Shown here piece after piece: positions 1-7,537 of a stretch of 64,000 nt of DNA (its first letter is position 1; each line of letters opens with the position of its first letter). The position numbers and the translations under genes are program-made. Source of the stretch: Sphingomonas sp. CFBP 13720 (lineage in GTDB: Bacteria; Pseudomonadota; Alphaproteobacteria; Sphingomonadales; Sphingomonadaceae); the NCBI RefSeq assembly GCF_014842075.1, contig NZ_JACYVA010000001.1, positions 580,278 through 644,277 on the forward strand. Reading direction: 5' to 3'. The notes beneath the pieces were generated by a model, which was not told the DNA's origin, did no database searches, and saw only the letters and a program-made list of their open reading frames with translations.

Positions 1-1
1 C

Positions 2-325
2 CTGCCGCTGGCGGCCGCAGCGTTCACCATGACCGCATGCACCGAAAAGGCGCAGAACGAGACGGGCGAAGCGGCCGATGCCGTGGCATCGGACGTGAAC
101 GCCACGATGGGCGCCGCCGTCGATGACGTACAGGCCGCGGGCGACCGTGCGTTCGGCGCGGCCGAAAACGCCGCCGACACGGCAGGCGCGAAGATCGAGA
201 ACGCCACCGACCGTGCGGGTGCTGCGATCGATCGCGGCGCGGCGCGTGCCGATGCCGCCGCCGACAACGCCCAGCGCGAAACCGGCCAGGAGCTGGAAGA
301 GGCCGGACGCGACCTTCAGCGTTGA
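2..325 (+). CDS. small Ala-rich lipoprotein (5' end outside window)
   Basis: The frame is already open at base 2, so the start codon lies to the left of the window. The visible N-terminus, LPLAAAAFTMTAC, is the end of a signal peptide with a lipobox; the acylated Cys would be at bases 38-40. An internal ATG at 29 is therefore not the real start. The rest (about 95 residues) is almost only Ala, Asp, Glu, Arg, Asn and Thr in repeated AxxAxDxA-like steps, which predicts one long amphipathic helix, as in LEA-like or small periplasmic stress lipoproteins. No enzyme motif is present. A strong terminator follows directly. Function unknown; the lipoprotein call is firm. Confidence 0.75.
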   Translation: MPLAAAAFTMTACTEKAQNETGEAADAVASDVNATMGAAVDDVQAAGDRAFGAAENAADTAGAKIENATDRAGAAIDRGAARADAAADNAQRETGQELEEAGRDLQR

Positions 326-344
326 TCCAAGCTTGAAGTAAGGG

Positions 345-381
345 AAAGGCCGCGCCCGTCGCAACGGGACGCGGCCTTTTT
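345..381 (+). terminator. rho-independent terminator
   Basis: AAAGGCCGCG (345-354) pairs with CGCGGCCTTT (370-379), extended by CCCGT/ACGGG with a one-base bulge and a four-base loop, and runs into a T tract. It closes the lipoprotein transcript and separates it from the next gene. Confidence 0.85.
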
Positions 382-396
382 CGTTGGGAGAACTCC

Positions 397-579
397 ATGC
401 GCGCACTGTCCCTTGCCCTGCCCCTGCTGCTGGTCGCCTGTTCGGGGACCGATGGCGATACCGCGCCGGGCGGCGTGACGCAGGGCGAGGCGGACGCGCT
501 CAACGATGCGGCGGCGATGCTCGACGCCGATGCGGTGTCGCCCAACGCGATCGACGCCGAACCGAAGGACCGACGATGA
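397..579 (+). CDS. small lipoprotein
   Basis: A 60-residue protein. The N-terminus MRALSLALPLLLVAC is a typical lipoprotein signal with the lipobox LVAC (Cys15). The mature part, about 45 residues, is acidic and Ala/Asp-rich with no recognisable domain. AGGA-like purines (GGGAGAA, 386-392) give a plausible ribosome site. Its stop overlaps the start of the aldo/keto reductase (ATGA at 576-579), so the two are likely translated together. It could be a small periplasmic anchor or sensor, but nothing shows this. Function unknown. Confidence 0.7.
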   Translation: MRALSLALPLLLVACSGTDGDTAPGGVTQGEADALNDAAAMLDADAVSPNAIDAEPKDRR

Positions 580-1532
580 CCGACATTGCACTGCGCACGC
601 TGGGCGCGACCGACCTTGCCACCCCGCCAATGATCCTTGGCGGCAACGTGTTCGGCTGGACCATCGACCGTGCGCAAAGCTTTCGCGTGCTGGACGCGTT
701 CGTCGATATGGGCGGGACGATGATCGACACCGCCGATGTCTATTCGGCATGGGTCGACGGCCATCGCGGCGGTGAATCCGAAACGATCCTCGGCGAATGG
801 CTGCGATCGTCGGGCAAGCGCGACCGCGTGCTGATCGCGACGAAGGTCGGCATGCTGCCGGGCGAAGGCGGGGAGAAGCTGGCCCCGGCGCGGATCGCGG
901 CGGCGGCGGACGCATCGCTCGCCCGGCTCGGCATCGACCGGATCGACCTGTACTACGCGCATCAGGACGATAGCGACGTCGCACAGGCGGACTATCTGGC
1001 GGCGTTCGGGCGGCTGATCGATGCGGGCAAGATCGGCTGGCTGGGCGCATCCAATTTCGGCGCGATGCGGCTGAAATCGGCGATCGACGTCGCGACGGCG
1101 CAAGGGCTGCCGCATTTCCACGCCCTACAGCCGGAATATAATCTGGTCAGCCGCAAGCGATACGAAGGCGAACTGCAAAATCTGTGCGTCGAGCATAATA
1201 TCGGGGTTTCCCCCTATTATGGCCTCGCATCAGGTTTCCTGACCGGCAAATATCGCTCGACCGCCGATCTGGCGAAAAGCGTACGCGGCGGCGGCATGGC
1301 CGACTTGCTGGCCGGCAAAGGCGCGGCGGTGCTGGCAGCGATGGATGCGGTCGCGGCGGAAACCGGCGCGACGTTGCCCCAACTCGCGCTGGCATGGCTG
1401 GCGCAGCAAGAGGGCGTTACCGCCCCGATCGCGAGCGCGACCAGCGTGGAGCAGTTGGAGGAACTGGTCGGATCGTGGCGGGTGACGCTGAGCGTCGACC
1501 AGTTGGAGCGGCTGACCAACGCCGGGGTCTGA
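576..1532 (+). CDS. aldo/keto reductase
   Basis: A 318-residue NAD(P)H-dependent oxidoreductase of the AKR superfamily, a cytosolic (beta/alpha)8 barrel that reduces or oxidises carbonyl/alcohol groups; the substrate cannot be told. The catalytic tetrad is visible: Asp51 and Tyr56 (DTADVYS), Lys90 (ATKVG) and His129 (YYAHQDD). The cofactor-binding end (PIASATSVEQLEELV) near the C-terminus is also present. Length is normal for the family. The start at 576 is chosen because it overlaps the stop of the preceding lipoprotein gene and precedes the conserved RTLGATDL motif; the frame is open further upstream but has no family similarity there. Nearest relatives are expected among general stress protein 69/YajO-like AKRs. 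Confidence 0.92.
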   Translation: MTDIALRTLGATDLATPPMILGGNVFGWTIDRAQSFRVLDAFVDMGGTMIDTADVYSAWVDGHRGGESETILGEWLRSSGKRDRVLIATKVGMLPGEGGEKLAPARIAAAADASLARLGIDRIDLYYAHQDDSDVAQADYLAAFGRLIDAGKIGWLGASNFGAMRLKSAIDVATAQGLPHFHALQPEYNLVSRKRYEGELQNLCVEHNIGVSPYYGLASGFLTGKYRSTADLAKSVRGGGMADLLAGKGAAVLAAMDAVAAETGATLPQLALAWLAQQEGVTAPIASATSVEQLEELVGSWRVTLSVDQLERLTNAGV

Positions 1533-1563
1533 CGCCCTACATTAAGAGGGCGCCCCGTCCCCG

Positions 1564-1830
1564 CTACCGCTTGCGCCCGACCATCAGGTCGGGTTTTGGC
1601 GGTGGCGTCCATCCCTCGGGCGGTTCGACGCGCTGGCGGCTGGTGCCCAGCCCCATCCGCCCCGGCTGTTGCCGCGTCAGTCCACTGGTATCGGCCGACG
1701 CCGCCTCGCCCGCGCTGGCCCCGTCGCGCAACAGCGCGATGCGGTCGCGCAGGCGGGATGCCGTCTCGAAATCCATCGCGGCGGCGGCGGCTTTCATCTG
1801 CTGATGCAGGGTGTCGATGCTTTCGGTCAT
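1564..1830 (-). CDS. UVR-motif small protein
   Basis: An 88-residue protein whose first 35 residues (DTLHQQMKAAAAAMDFETASRLRDRI split around residues 5-31) match the UvrB/UvrC interaction helix pair (UVR motif): hydrophobic residues, A-x-x-x-x-D-F-E-x-A and RLRDRI. The C-terminal half is Pro/Gly/Arg-rich and unstructured. Proteins of this kind are common in alphaproteobacteria as stand-alone excision-repair-like motifs; whether it touches UvrC, or is a Clp-type adaptor such as McsA, is unknown. It ends a minus-strand run PadR - DUF2218 - UVR and the start at 1830 is the first ATG before the motif. Confidence 0.75.
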   Translation of the reverse strand: MTESIDTLHQQMKAAAAAMDFETASRLRDRIALLRDGASAGEAASADTSGLTRQQPGRMGLGTSRQRVEPPEGWTPPPKPDLMVGRKR

Positions 1831-1861
1831 CGACGTGCAACGCACGGAACGCCCGGACGGA

Positions 1862-2179
1862 TCACCGCCAGTCGAACGCCAGCGGCGCTTCGCGGAACGC
1901 GAACCGGTCGAGATGGCGTGCGACCGCGCCCTGCAACCCGGCCAGTTGTTCGACCGATGTCGCATCGATCCGTACGTCCAGCGCGGCATCCCCCGCATCG
2001 AACGTCACCAGCGCATCGCCCGGATGATCCGCGCCACGCGCGTCACGGGGAAAGACGACCGTTCCGTGATCGGGGGTGAATTCGACCGTCAGATTATGCT
2101 GCCAGTGCTTGCACAGCTGTTGCAGATAGCGGCTGGCCTGTCCGGTAGGCACCCGCGCGGTGGTGGTGAAGCCGCTCAC
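1862..2179 (-). CDS. DUF2218 family protein
   Basis: A 105-residue protein resembling DUF2218: TARVPTGQASRYLQQLCKHW, a VEFTPDHG strand, then VTFDAGDAALDVRIDA and VARHLDRFAFRE. The family is small, cytosolic and functionally undefined; members often lie beside transport or metal-response genes. The likely start is GTG at 2179, which overlaps the stop of the padR gene (GTGA), so the two are translationally coupled and share the PadR operator upstream. The frame stays open further upstream but only inside padR. It may be the effector gene controlled by PadR (inference). Confidence 0.78.
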   Translation of the reverse strand: MSGFTTTARVPTGQASRYLQQLCKHWQHNLTVEFTPDHGTVVFPRDARGADHPGDALVTFDAGDAALDVRIDATSVEQLAGLQGAVARHLDRFAFREAPLAFDWR

Positions 2180-2715
2180 AGCCGTTCGACCTTCTGTGCC
2201 GCATCGTCGAGGATCGCCGCGACGGCGTGTAGCGTATCGCTGTCGACGTTCGCACCCGACATACGGTGGTGGATCGCGGCGCGCAGATTGGCGCGCGCAC
2301 GGTGAATCGGTCCGGCATCGGTGCGCGCATGCCGATCGGCCAGTGCCGCCAGCCGCGCGAACAGATCGGCGACCTGTTCGCTGTCCGCCGCCAGTTGCGC
2401 CGTCCCCGCTTCGGTCACCGCGAACCGCTTGCGCGTGCCCTCGGTCGCCTGCTCCTCGATCAGTCCCATGTCGGTCAACAGCGTCAGCGTGGGGTAGATC
2501 ACGCCGGGACTTGGCGCATAGCTGCCTCCCGCGCGGCTCTCGATCTCGCGGATCAGGTCGTATCCATGGCGCGGTGCCTGCGCGATCAGCGCCAGCAGCA
2601 CCAGCTTCAGTTCGCCGCCGTCGAACACCCGTCCGCGCGGTCCGCCGCGATGCCTGCCGCGTCCACCCATGCCCGGACCGCCGGTCCATGACTCATAGTC
2701 CATTCCAAACTGCAT
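2176..2715 (-). CDS. PadR-family transcriptional regulator
   Basis: A 179-residue repressor-type regulator. After a Gly/Arg-rich N-terminal tail (residues 1-30) comes the PadR winged helix (about 34-108): ELKLVLLALIAQAPRHGYDL, REIESRAGG, SPGVIYPTLTLLTDMGLIEE and the wing TRKRFAVTEAG. The C-terminal helix (about 110-175) should dimerise. PadR proteins usually sense small ligands such as phenolics or metals and control the adjacent gene. Here the gene starts 12 bases from a perfect inverted repeat, so autoregulation is likely, and DUF2218 follows with a GTGA overlap. The ligand cannot be inferred. Confidence 0.9.
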   Translation of the reverse strand: MQFGMDYESWTGGPGMGGRGRHRGGPRGRVFDGGELKLVLLALIAQAPRHGYDLIREIESRAGGSYAPSPGVIYPTLTLLTDMGLIEEQATEGTRKRFAVTEAGTAQLAADSEQVADLFARLAALADRHARTDAGPIHRARANLRAAIHHRMSGANVDSDTLHAVAAILDDAAQKVERL

Positions 2716-2726
2716 TCTTATTCTCC

Positions 2727-2753
2727 GATATATCTTGATAGCGAAGATATATC
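2727..2753. promoter_or_regulatory. PadR operator (perfect inverted repeat)
   Basis: GATATATCTT (2727-2736), 7-bp spacer, AAGATATATC (2744-2753): a perfect 10-bp inverted repeat in AT-rich DNA within a GC-rich chromosome. It lies directly upstream of padR and also between padR and the divergent rarA gene, so it could affect both. PadR proteins are known to bind such AT-rich palindromes at their own promoters; the link here is by position. Confidence 0.75.
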
Positions 2754-2815
2754 TTGGACGGATCGCTTTTCAACCATGGCTTCCGCGATTTTTACACGCA
2801 CCCTATATGCCGCGG

Positions 2816-4120
2816 ATGGCCGACCTTTTTGCCGAACCCGAATCCATCGCTGCTCCCGCCCCCGCCGGCCCGTTGGCCGACCGGTTGCGTCCGACCACGC
2901 TGGCGGAGGTAGTCGGACAGGCGCATCTGACCGGTCCCGACGGTGCGATCGGGCGAATGGTGGCGGCGGGAAAGCTGTCGTCGATGATCCTGTGGGGACC
3001 GCCCGGCACCGGCAAGACGACGATCGCGCGCCTGCTCGCCGCTGCGGTCGGGTTGCGCTACGCCCAGATATCAGCGGTGTTCTCCGGCGTCGCGGACCTG
3101 AAAAAGGTGTTCGCTGAAGCACGCGACCATGTCCGGCTGGGCAAACGCACGCTGTTGTTCGTGGACGAGATCCACCGCTTCAACCGCGCGCAACAGGACG
3201 GTTTCCTGCCCTATGTCGAGGACGGCACCGTGACGCTGGTCGGCGCGACCACCGAAAATCCGTCGTTCGAACTCAACGCCGCGTTGATGAGCCGCGCACA
3301 GGTGCTGATCCTGCACCGGCTCGATGCCGCTGCGCTGGAGGAACTGCTCGCGCGCGGCGAAGCGGTCGAGGGGCGCGCATTGCCGCTGGATGCTGCCGCG
3401 CGCGCGGCGCTGGTCGCGAGTGCCGATGGCGATGGCCGGTTCCTGCTCAATCAGGCGGAGACACTGTTTTCGATCGAGCTGCCCGCCCCGCTCGACCCCG
3501 CCGGACTGTCGGCGCTGCTGCAACGTCGGGTCGCGGTGTACGACAAGGACCGCGAAGGCCATTACAACCTCATCTCCGCGCTGCATAAATCGCTGCGCGG
3601 ATCGGACCCGCAGGCCGCGCTCTACTATATGGCGCGGATGCTGACGGCGGGAGAGGAACCGCTCTACGTGCTGCGGCGGCTGACGCGCTTCGCCAGCGAA
3701 GATATCGGGCTGGCCGATCCGCAGGCGCTGGTCCAGTGCCTTGCCGCCAAGGACGCATACGAGTTTCTCGGCAGCCCCGAAGGCGAACTGGCGATCGTTC
3801 AGGCGTGTCTCTATCTCGCCACCGCGCCCAAATCGAACGCTGCGTACAAGGCGCAGAAGGCAGCGTTCAAGGCCGCGCGGGAAACCGGGTCGCTGATGCC
3901 GCCGCCGTCGATCCTGAACGCGCCGACCCGGCTGATGAAGGACATCGGCTATGGCAAGGACTACGCCTATGACCATGACCGGGCCGACGGGTTTTCGGGC
4001 GCGGATTACTGGCCGGAGGAAATGGGCGCGCGTCGCTTCTACGAACCGACCGAACGCGGGTTCGAGAAACGGATAGCGGAGCGAATGGCATGGTGGGACG
4101 AACGGCGGCAGACATCCTGA
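2816..4120 (+). CDS. rarA: replication-associated recombination protein A (RarA/MgsA)
   Basis: A 434-residue AAA+ ATPase that acts at stalled replication forks, related to clamp-loader subunits. Visible: Walker A GPPGTGKT (61-68), Walker B LLFVDEIH (113-120) followed by RFNRAQQD, sensor 1 GATTENPSFE, and the C-terminal tetramerisation part with DIGLADPQAL, CLYLATAPKSNAAY and KDIGYGKDYAYDHD, all diagnostic for RarA. Length fits the family. The start at 2816 (MADLF) is used; ATG 2807 would add only three residues. It is divergent from padR and overlaps the next gene by 31 bases, suggesting one transcript with the two genes after it. Confidence 0.95.
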   Translation: MADLFAEPESIAAPAPAGPLADRLRPTTLAEVVGQAHLTGPDGAIGRMVAAGKLSSMILWGPPGTGKTTIARLLAAAVGLRYAQISAVFSGVADLKKVFAEARDHVRLGKRTLLFVDEIHRFNRAQQDGFLPYVEDGTVTLVGATTENPSFELNAALMSRAQVLILHRLDAAALEELLARGEAVEGRALPLDAAARAALVASADGDGRFLLNQAETLFSIELPAPLDPAGLSALLQRRVAVYDKDREGHYNLISALHKSLRGSDPQAALYYMARMLTAGEEPLYVLRRLTRFASEDIGLADPQALVQCLAAKDAYEFLGSPEGELAIVQACLYLATAPKSNAAYKAQKAAFKAARETGSLMPPPSILNAPTRLMKDIGYGKDYAYDHDRADGFSGADYWPEEMGARRFYEPTERGFEKRIAERMAWWDERRQTS

Positions 4121-4461
4121 CCGGCTGGGCGGACGTGGTCGCGATCGGGCTGACCCTGCCCGGCGTCGAAACCGGCACCAGCTATGGCGAGCCGGCGTTG
4201 CGCTTTCGCCACCGGGTGCTGGCGGGCACCACCGCCCCCGATCCGGGCAGTTTCGTGCTGCACCTGACCGACGATGCGAAGGACATGCTGATCGAAACCG
4301 ATCCCGCGACTTTTTGGCAGACCGATCATTATCGCGGCTGGCCCGCCGTGCTGGTCCGATACGGAACGCGGGCGGGCGATCGGATCGTGACGCTGCTCCA
4401 CCGGACATGGTGGGACCGCGCGACACGGGCGCAGCGGCGGGCATGGGGCGACCGGCCCTGA
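4090..4461 (+). CDS. MmcQ/YjbR-family protein
   Basis: A 123-residue protein of the MmcQ/YjbR (COG2315) fold, a small alpha/beta domain proposed to bind DNA. Typical elements: LPGVETGTSYGEPALRFR near residues 22-39, a KDMLIETDPATF region, and the end HYRGWPAVLVRY followed by LLHRTWW. It starts inside the last 31 bases of rarA and its stop TGA shares one base with the ATG of the next gene (TGATG), so all three are tightly coupled. Biochemical role unknown. Confidence 0.85.
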   Translation: MVGRTAADILTGWADVVAIGLTLPGVETGTSYGEPALRFRHRVLAGTTAPDPGSFVLHLTDDAKDMLIETDPATFWQTDHYRGWPAVLVRYGTRAGDRIVTLLHRTWWDRATRAQRRAWGDRP

Positions 4462-5351
4462 TGCGCGCTTTCACCCGCTTCGTCGCGATCGACTGGTCGG
4501 GACAGGCGGTGCCCCGCCCGAAGGGGCTGGCGGTCGCCGAGGCGCTGGAGGGCACGACGCCCCCCGGGCCGGTGATGCGGCCGGGCGGCTGGTCGCGCGG
4601 CGATCTGCTCGACTGGCTGACGGAACTGGCGGATACGCAGGCGGATGTCGTGATCGGCCTCGACCTGTCGCCCGCGCTGCCCTTTGCCGATCGCGGGGGC
4701 TATTTTCCCGGATGGCCGTCGTCGCCCGCCGATGCCAGGTCGCTATGGGCGATGGTCGATGCGATGTGCGCGGACGACCCGCATCTCGCCGCGACGACGC
4801 TGGTCGCGCATGACGAATTGTCGCGCCATTTCCGCCGCCAACGCGCATGCGGCGACCGGTTCGAACCCGGTCGCGGCCGGCTGCGCCTGTGCGAGCACGC
4901 GCAACGCGCGACGGGGCTGTCGCCGACCAGTTGCTTCAACCTCGTCGGCGCGGCGCAGGTCGGCAAATCCAGCCTGACCGGCATGCGCGTCCTGCACCGG
5001 CTGGCGGGGCGGATACCGGTCTGGCCGTTCGATCCGGTGCCCGACACCGGCCCGCTGATCGTCGAAATCTATACCACCATCGCCGCACGCGCGGCTGGGA
5101 TACGTGCGGGCCGCAGCAAATTGCGCGACGCCGTCAGCCTCGACGCCGCCCTCGCGTTTCTGGGCAGCGAACCCCATGCGGCGCTGTCTCACGGCTATGA
5201 CGACCACATCACCGACGCGCTGCTCACCGCCGCGTGGCTGCGCACCGCCACGGCCCTGCCCGATCTATGGCACCCGGCGGGACTGACCGACGCCCTCGCC
5301 CGGACGGAGGGATGGACGTTCGGCGTGACCGGATCGGGCGCGCCGGGCTGA
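4461..5351 (+). CDS. RNase H-fold (DUF429-like) hypothetical protein
   Basis: A 296-residue protein. It begins with FVAIDWSG, the acidic first strand typical of RNase H-like predicted nucleases of the DUF429 type, and has a second acidic strand VVIGLDLSPALPF, then LRLCEHAQRATGLSPTS and a late acidic helix DDHITDALLTAAWL; these Asp residues (Asp11, Asp in IGLDL, Asp in DHITDA) could form a metal site. No nuclease activity is shown. It starts at the stop codon of the MmcQ-like gene and is the last gene of the rarA run. The open frame extends upstream of 4461 only inside the neighbouring gene. Confidence 0.6.
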   Translation: MRAFTRFVAIDWSGQAVPRPKGLAVAEALEGTTPPGPVMRPGGWSRGDLLDWLTELADTQADVVIGLDLSPALPFADRGGYFPGWPSSPADARSLWAMVDAMCADDPHLAATTLVAHDELSRHFRRQRACGDRFEPGRGRLRLCEHAQRATGLSPTSCFNLVGAAQVGKSSLTGMRVLHRLAGRIPVWPFDPVPDTGPLIVEIYTTIAARAAGIRAGRSKLRDAVSLDAALAFLGSEPHAALSHGYDDHITDALLTAAWLRTATALPDLWHPAGLTDALARTEGWTFGVTGSGAPG

Positions 5352-5432
5352 CGGCTGCGGGCGGGGGATAGGCCCGGCGCGTCCGCGGCCGGACGCGGCA
5401 CGGGAAGGGCGATGGCCACATGCCGATCGGTC

Positions 5433-5861
5433 CTACAGAAAGAATACGTCCGACAACCCGCCTTCCAGCGTGTACGCCCACTTCACGAACCGGACGGCAA
5501 AGACCGCAAAGATCGCCAGCCCGGCAGCGGCCCAGATCCAGTCCGACATGCCCATGATCCAATAGAAGATCCCGTACCCGCCCGCCGCCGCGACCATAGT
5601 CGCCGCCGTCGCGCGGACCGGCGCGAACCGCAACAGCCACGCGATGACGAAGAAGACGGCAGCAACGATCGCCGCGAACAGCACGAGGATGAAGACCGGG
5701 TGGATGTCGTGACTGCGCAGGATCGCCCAGACCGGCGTCGCCACTTTTATGATGGTCGAAACGATGATGAACCCGATACCAAGGGTCAGGCATCCCGCCA
5801 GATCGATACCGCCACCGCCGACCGAGCCGACACGGTTGCCCGAGCTATCGTACAGATCCAT
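5433..5861 (-). CDS. integral membrane protein, unknown
   Basis: A 142-residue inner-membrane protein. A short polar Gly-rich N-terminus (MDLYDSSGNRVGSVGGGG) is followed by four hydrophobic segments: about 20-45 (LAGCLTLGIGFIIVSTIIKV), 55-79, 85-103 and 108-125 (WIWAAAGLAIFAVFAVRF), ending in a short cytosolic or periplasmic tail. No transport motif is visible. It is transcribed away from the tRNA and stands alone between convergent neighbours. Function unknown. Confidence 0.65.
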   Translation of the reverse strand: MDLYDSSGNRVGSVGGGGIDLAGCLTLGIGFIIVSTIIKVATPVWAILRSHDIHPVFILVLFAAIVAAVFFVIAWLLRFAPVRATAATMVAAAGGYGIFYWIMGMSDWIWAAAGLAIFAVFAVRFVKWAYTLEGGLSDVFFL

Positions 5862-6018
5862 CGTCCCCCCTTCCCCAACGTCCGTTGTGCGTTAGCGAAC
5901 GATTCCCAGTAGCGAAAGCCGGTCTGGCAAGGGTAATGCGGCGTGGTGGTGAAACGCTTCGGCCCGCGCCCTGAATACCGGACGCGACACCATAGGAAGT
6001 GTTCTATCAGCGTTGGAG

Positions 6019-6094
6019 TGGTGCCGGTTGCAGGAATCGAACCCGCGACCTTCGGTTTACAAAACCGCTGCTCTACCAGCTGAGCTAAACCGGC
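6019..6094 (-). tRNA. tRNA-Thr (anticodon UGU)
   Basis: On the minus strand the 76-nt sequence folds as a cloverleaf: acceptor GCCGGTT pairs with AACCGGC, discriminator A, CCA encoded in the DNA; D arm GCTC/GAGC; anticodon loop TTTGTAA with anticodon TGT; T arm with GTTCGAT. It therefore reads ACA/ACG threonine codons. A TTGACC box at 6128-6133 may be the -35 element of its promoter. No duplicated 3' end, which would mark an integrated element, is apparent nearby. Confidence 0.96.
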
Positions 6095-6217
6095 ACGTCG
6101 GCGTTCCCTATGATCGCGGGGCGGGGCGGTCAACCGTGGCGGTGACCGCTTTCTTCGCCGACGGGGCGACGCCGCGTGCGTCCGATGGTCGCGCCCGTCA
6201 CCCCGCCGCCCGCCGCG

Positions 6218-7513
6218 TCATCCCTGCCGGTCGTAGCGGGCGATCACGCGCGCGGGCTGGGTCACCCACCAGTTATAGCCGTTGCGACGCCCGATCGAAA
6301 TGTCGTTCACGTCGTCATGGATCCGCTGGTCCTTGTCGCCGAAGATCGGCTTCTGCGTCACCAGATCGTAGTTACGCGACCACAACGGCCCGGCCCCGGC
6401 GCGCGGGAACAGCTTGCGGCCTTCGGCGGGCGAAACCTTCGCCCATGCATAGCCGGTGACGGCCCGCGCCTTCAGCCACGCGACCCCCGCATCGATCGCG
6501 CGACGGACGGCGGGCGACGGGTTGGGCTGGTCCATCAGGAACATCAGCACGTCGGTCGTCTCGCCGCTGGCGATCGATCGCGGTTCGTAATTGCGTGCGG
6601 AAATCGGCGCGAGGGTCAGCGCGTCGACCTGTTGCGGCCAACCGGTCGGCACGCCGTCGATGCGGTATTGCGCGGCGAGGATGACGTCGATCGCCTTCGT
6701 CACCGCCTTCGCCGCTTGTTGGCGCAGCGGTCCCGGCACGAAGCGATAGACCGGCTGCGCATGGACGTCGCGCAGCATCATCGCGGCATGGGCGACAGCA
6801 TTGTCGTTGAAGGTGATGCCGTCATGGAATCCTCCTTCCAGCGGCCATATCTGCGGCCATCCGCCATTGGGATATTGCGCGTTCAGCAGATATTGCACGC
6901 CCTTGACGAAGCTGGCGCGATACCGGTCGCCTTCGCGGCCGGGAAATTGTTCGATGACCTTGGTCAGGAACCGCATTTCCTGAATGGTCGCATCGTTGTC
7001 CAGCGTGCCGACGAACGTCCAGAACCGGTCGGCGGGCGCGTCGAAGTTCCAGCGATTGGGATCCATCGTCTCCGCATCGTTGGCGTAACGCTGTCCGGGC
7101 AGGCGCGGCGGACGCGACCGGTCCTGGTTCTTGCTCCACCCGCCGGCCGGGGTCTGGAAACTGACGATCCCCTCGGCGATCGTGCGTGCTTCCGGGCCGG
7201 CATACCATGCGGCGGGCTTGTCGAGCGGCATGTTGTAGTCGCCCCCGCCAACGGCGGTCGGGGGTGGCGGCGGAGTCTGGCCGGGCTTGAGTTCGGCGAC
7301 CAGCGATGCGCGATCCGCCCGCATCTGCTTTTCCGACCGGTCGAGATAGGCGAGCCACGCCGCTTGTTGCGCGCGCGGCAGCACGGCGCGCACCCGGTCG
7401 GGGGTCAGCGACGGTGCGGGGACGTTCATCCCGATGACCCGTGCGGCGATCGGCGGCGCGGCGGCGGCAGTCGCCAGCAACAGCGCCAGTCCGGCATGGA
7501 TGGCCTTCATCAT
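6218..7513 (-). CDS. pectate lyase, PL10 family
   Basis: A 431-residue secreted or periplasmic pectate lyase that cleaves polygalacturonate by beta-elimination. The signal peptide is MMKAIHAGLALLLATAAAA..AA. PL10 features are clear: VSFQTPAGGWSKNQD, the AETMDPNRWNFD and TIDNDAT-like step TLDNDATIQEM, LLNAQYPNGGWPQIWPL, the TFNDNAVAHAAMM helix, YRIDGVPTGWPQQ and the C-terminal DKDQRIHDDVNDIS before NGYNWW. Start ATGATG at 7513 with GGGAGAG just upstream. It lies 24 bases after the GH105-DUF4861 gene and is surely cotranscribed with it. First enzyme of pectin breakdown in this locus; product oligogalacturonates go to the PL22/GH105/GH28 enzymes. Confidence 0.93.
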   Translation of the reverse strand: MMKAIHAGLALLLATAAAAPPIAARVIGMNVPAPSLTPDRVRAVLPRAQQAAWLAYLDRSEKQMRADRASLVAELKPGQTPPPPPTAVGGGDYNMPLDKPAAWYAGPEARTIAEGIVSFQTPAGGWSKNQDRSRPPRLPGQRYANDAETMDPNRWNFDAPADRFWTFVGTLDNDATIQEMRFLTKVIEQFPGREGDRYRASFVKGVQYLLNAQYPNGGWPQIWPLEGGFHDGITFNDNAVAHAAMMLRDVHAQPVYRFVPGPLRQQAAKAVTKAIDVILAAQYRIDGVPTGWPQQVDALTLAPISARNYEPRSIASGETTDVLMFLMDQPNPSPAVRRAIDAGVAWLKARAVTGYAWAKVSPAEGRKLFPRAGAGPLWSRNYDLVTQKPIFGDKDQRIHDDVNDISIGRRNGYNWWVTQPARVIARYDRQG

Positions 7514-7537
7514 ACTCTCCCGTTCGTTTCTTGAATG

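Noticed and set aside
6019..6094. tRNA-Thr as an integration site of a genomic island
   Set aside because: No duplicated tRNA 3' end and no integrase gene were seen in the window.
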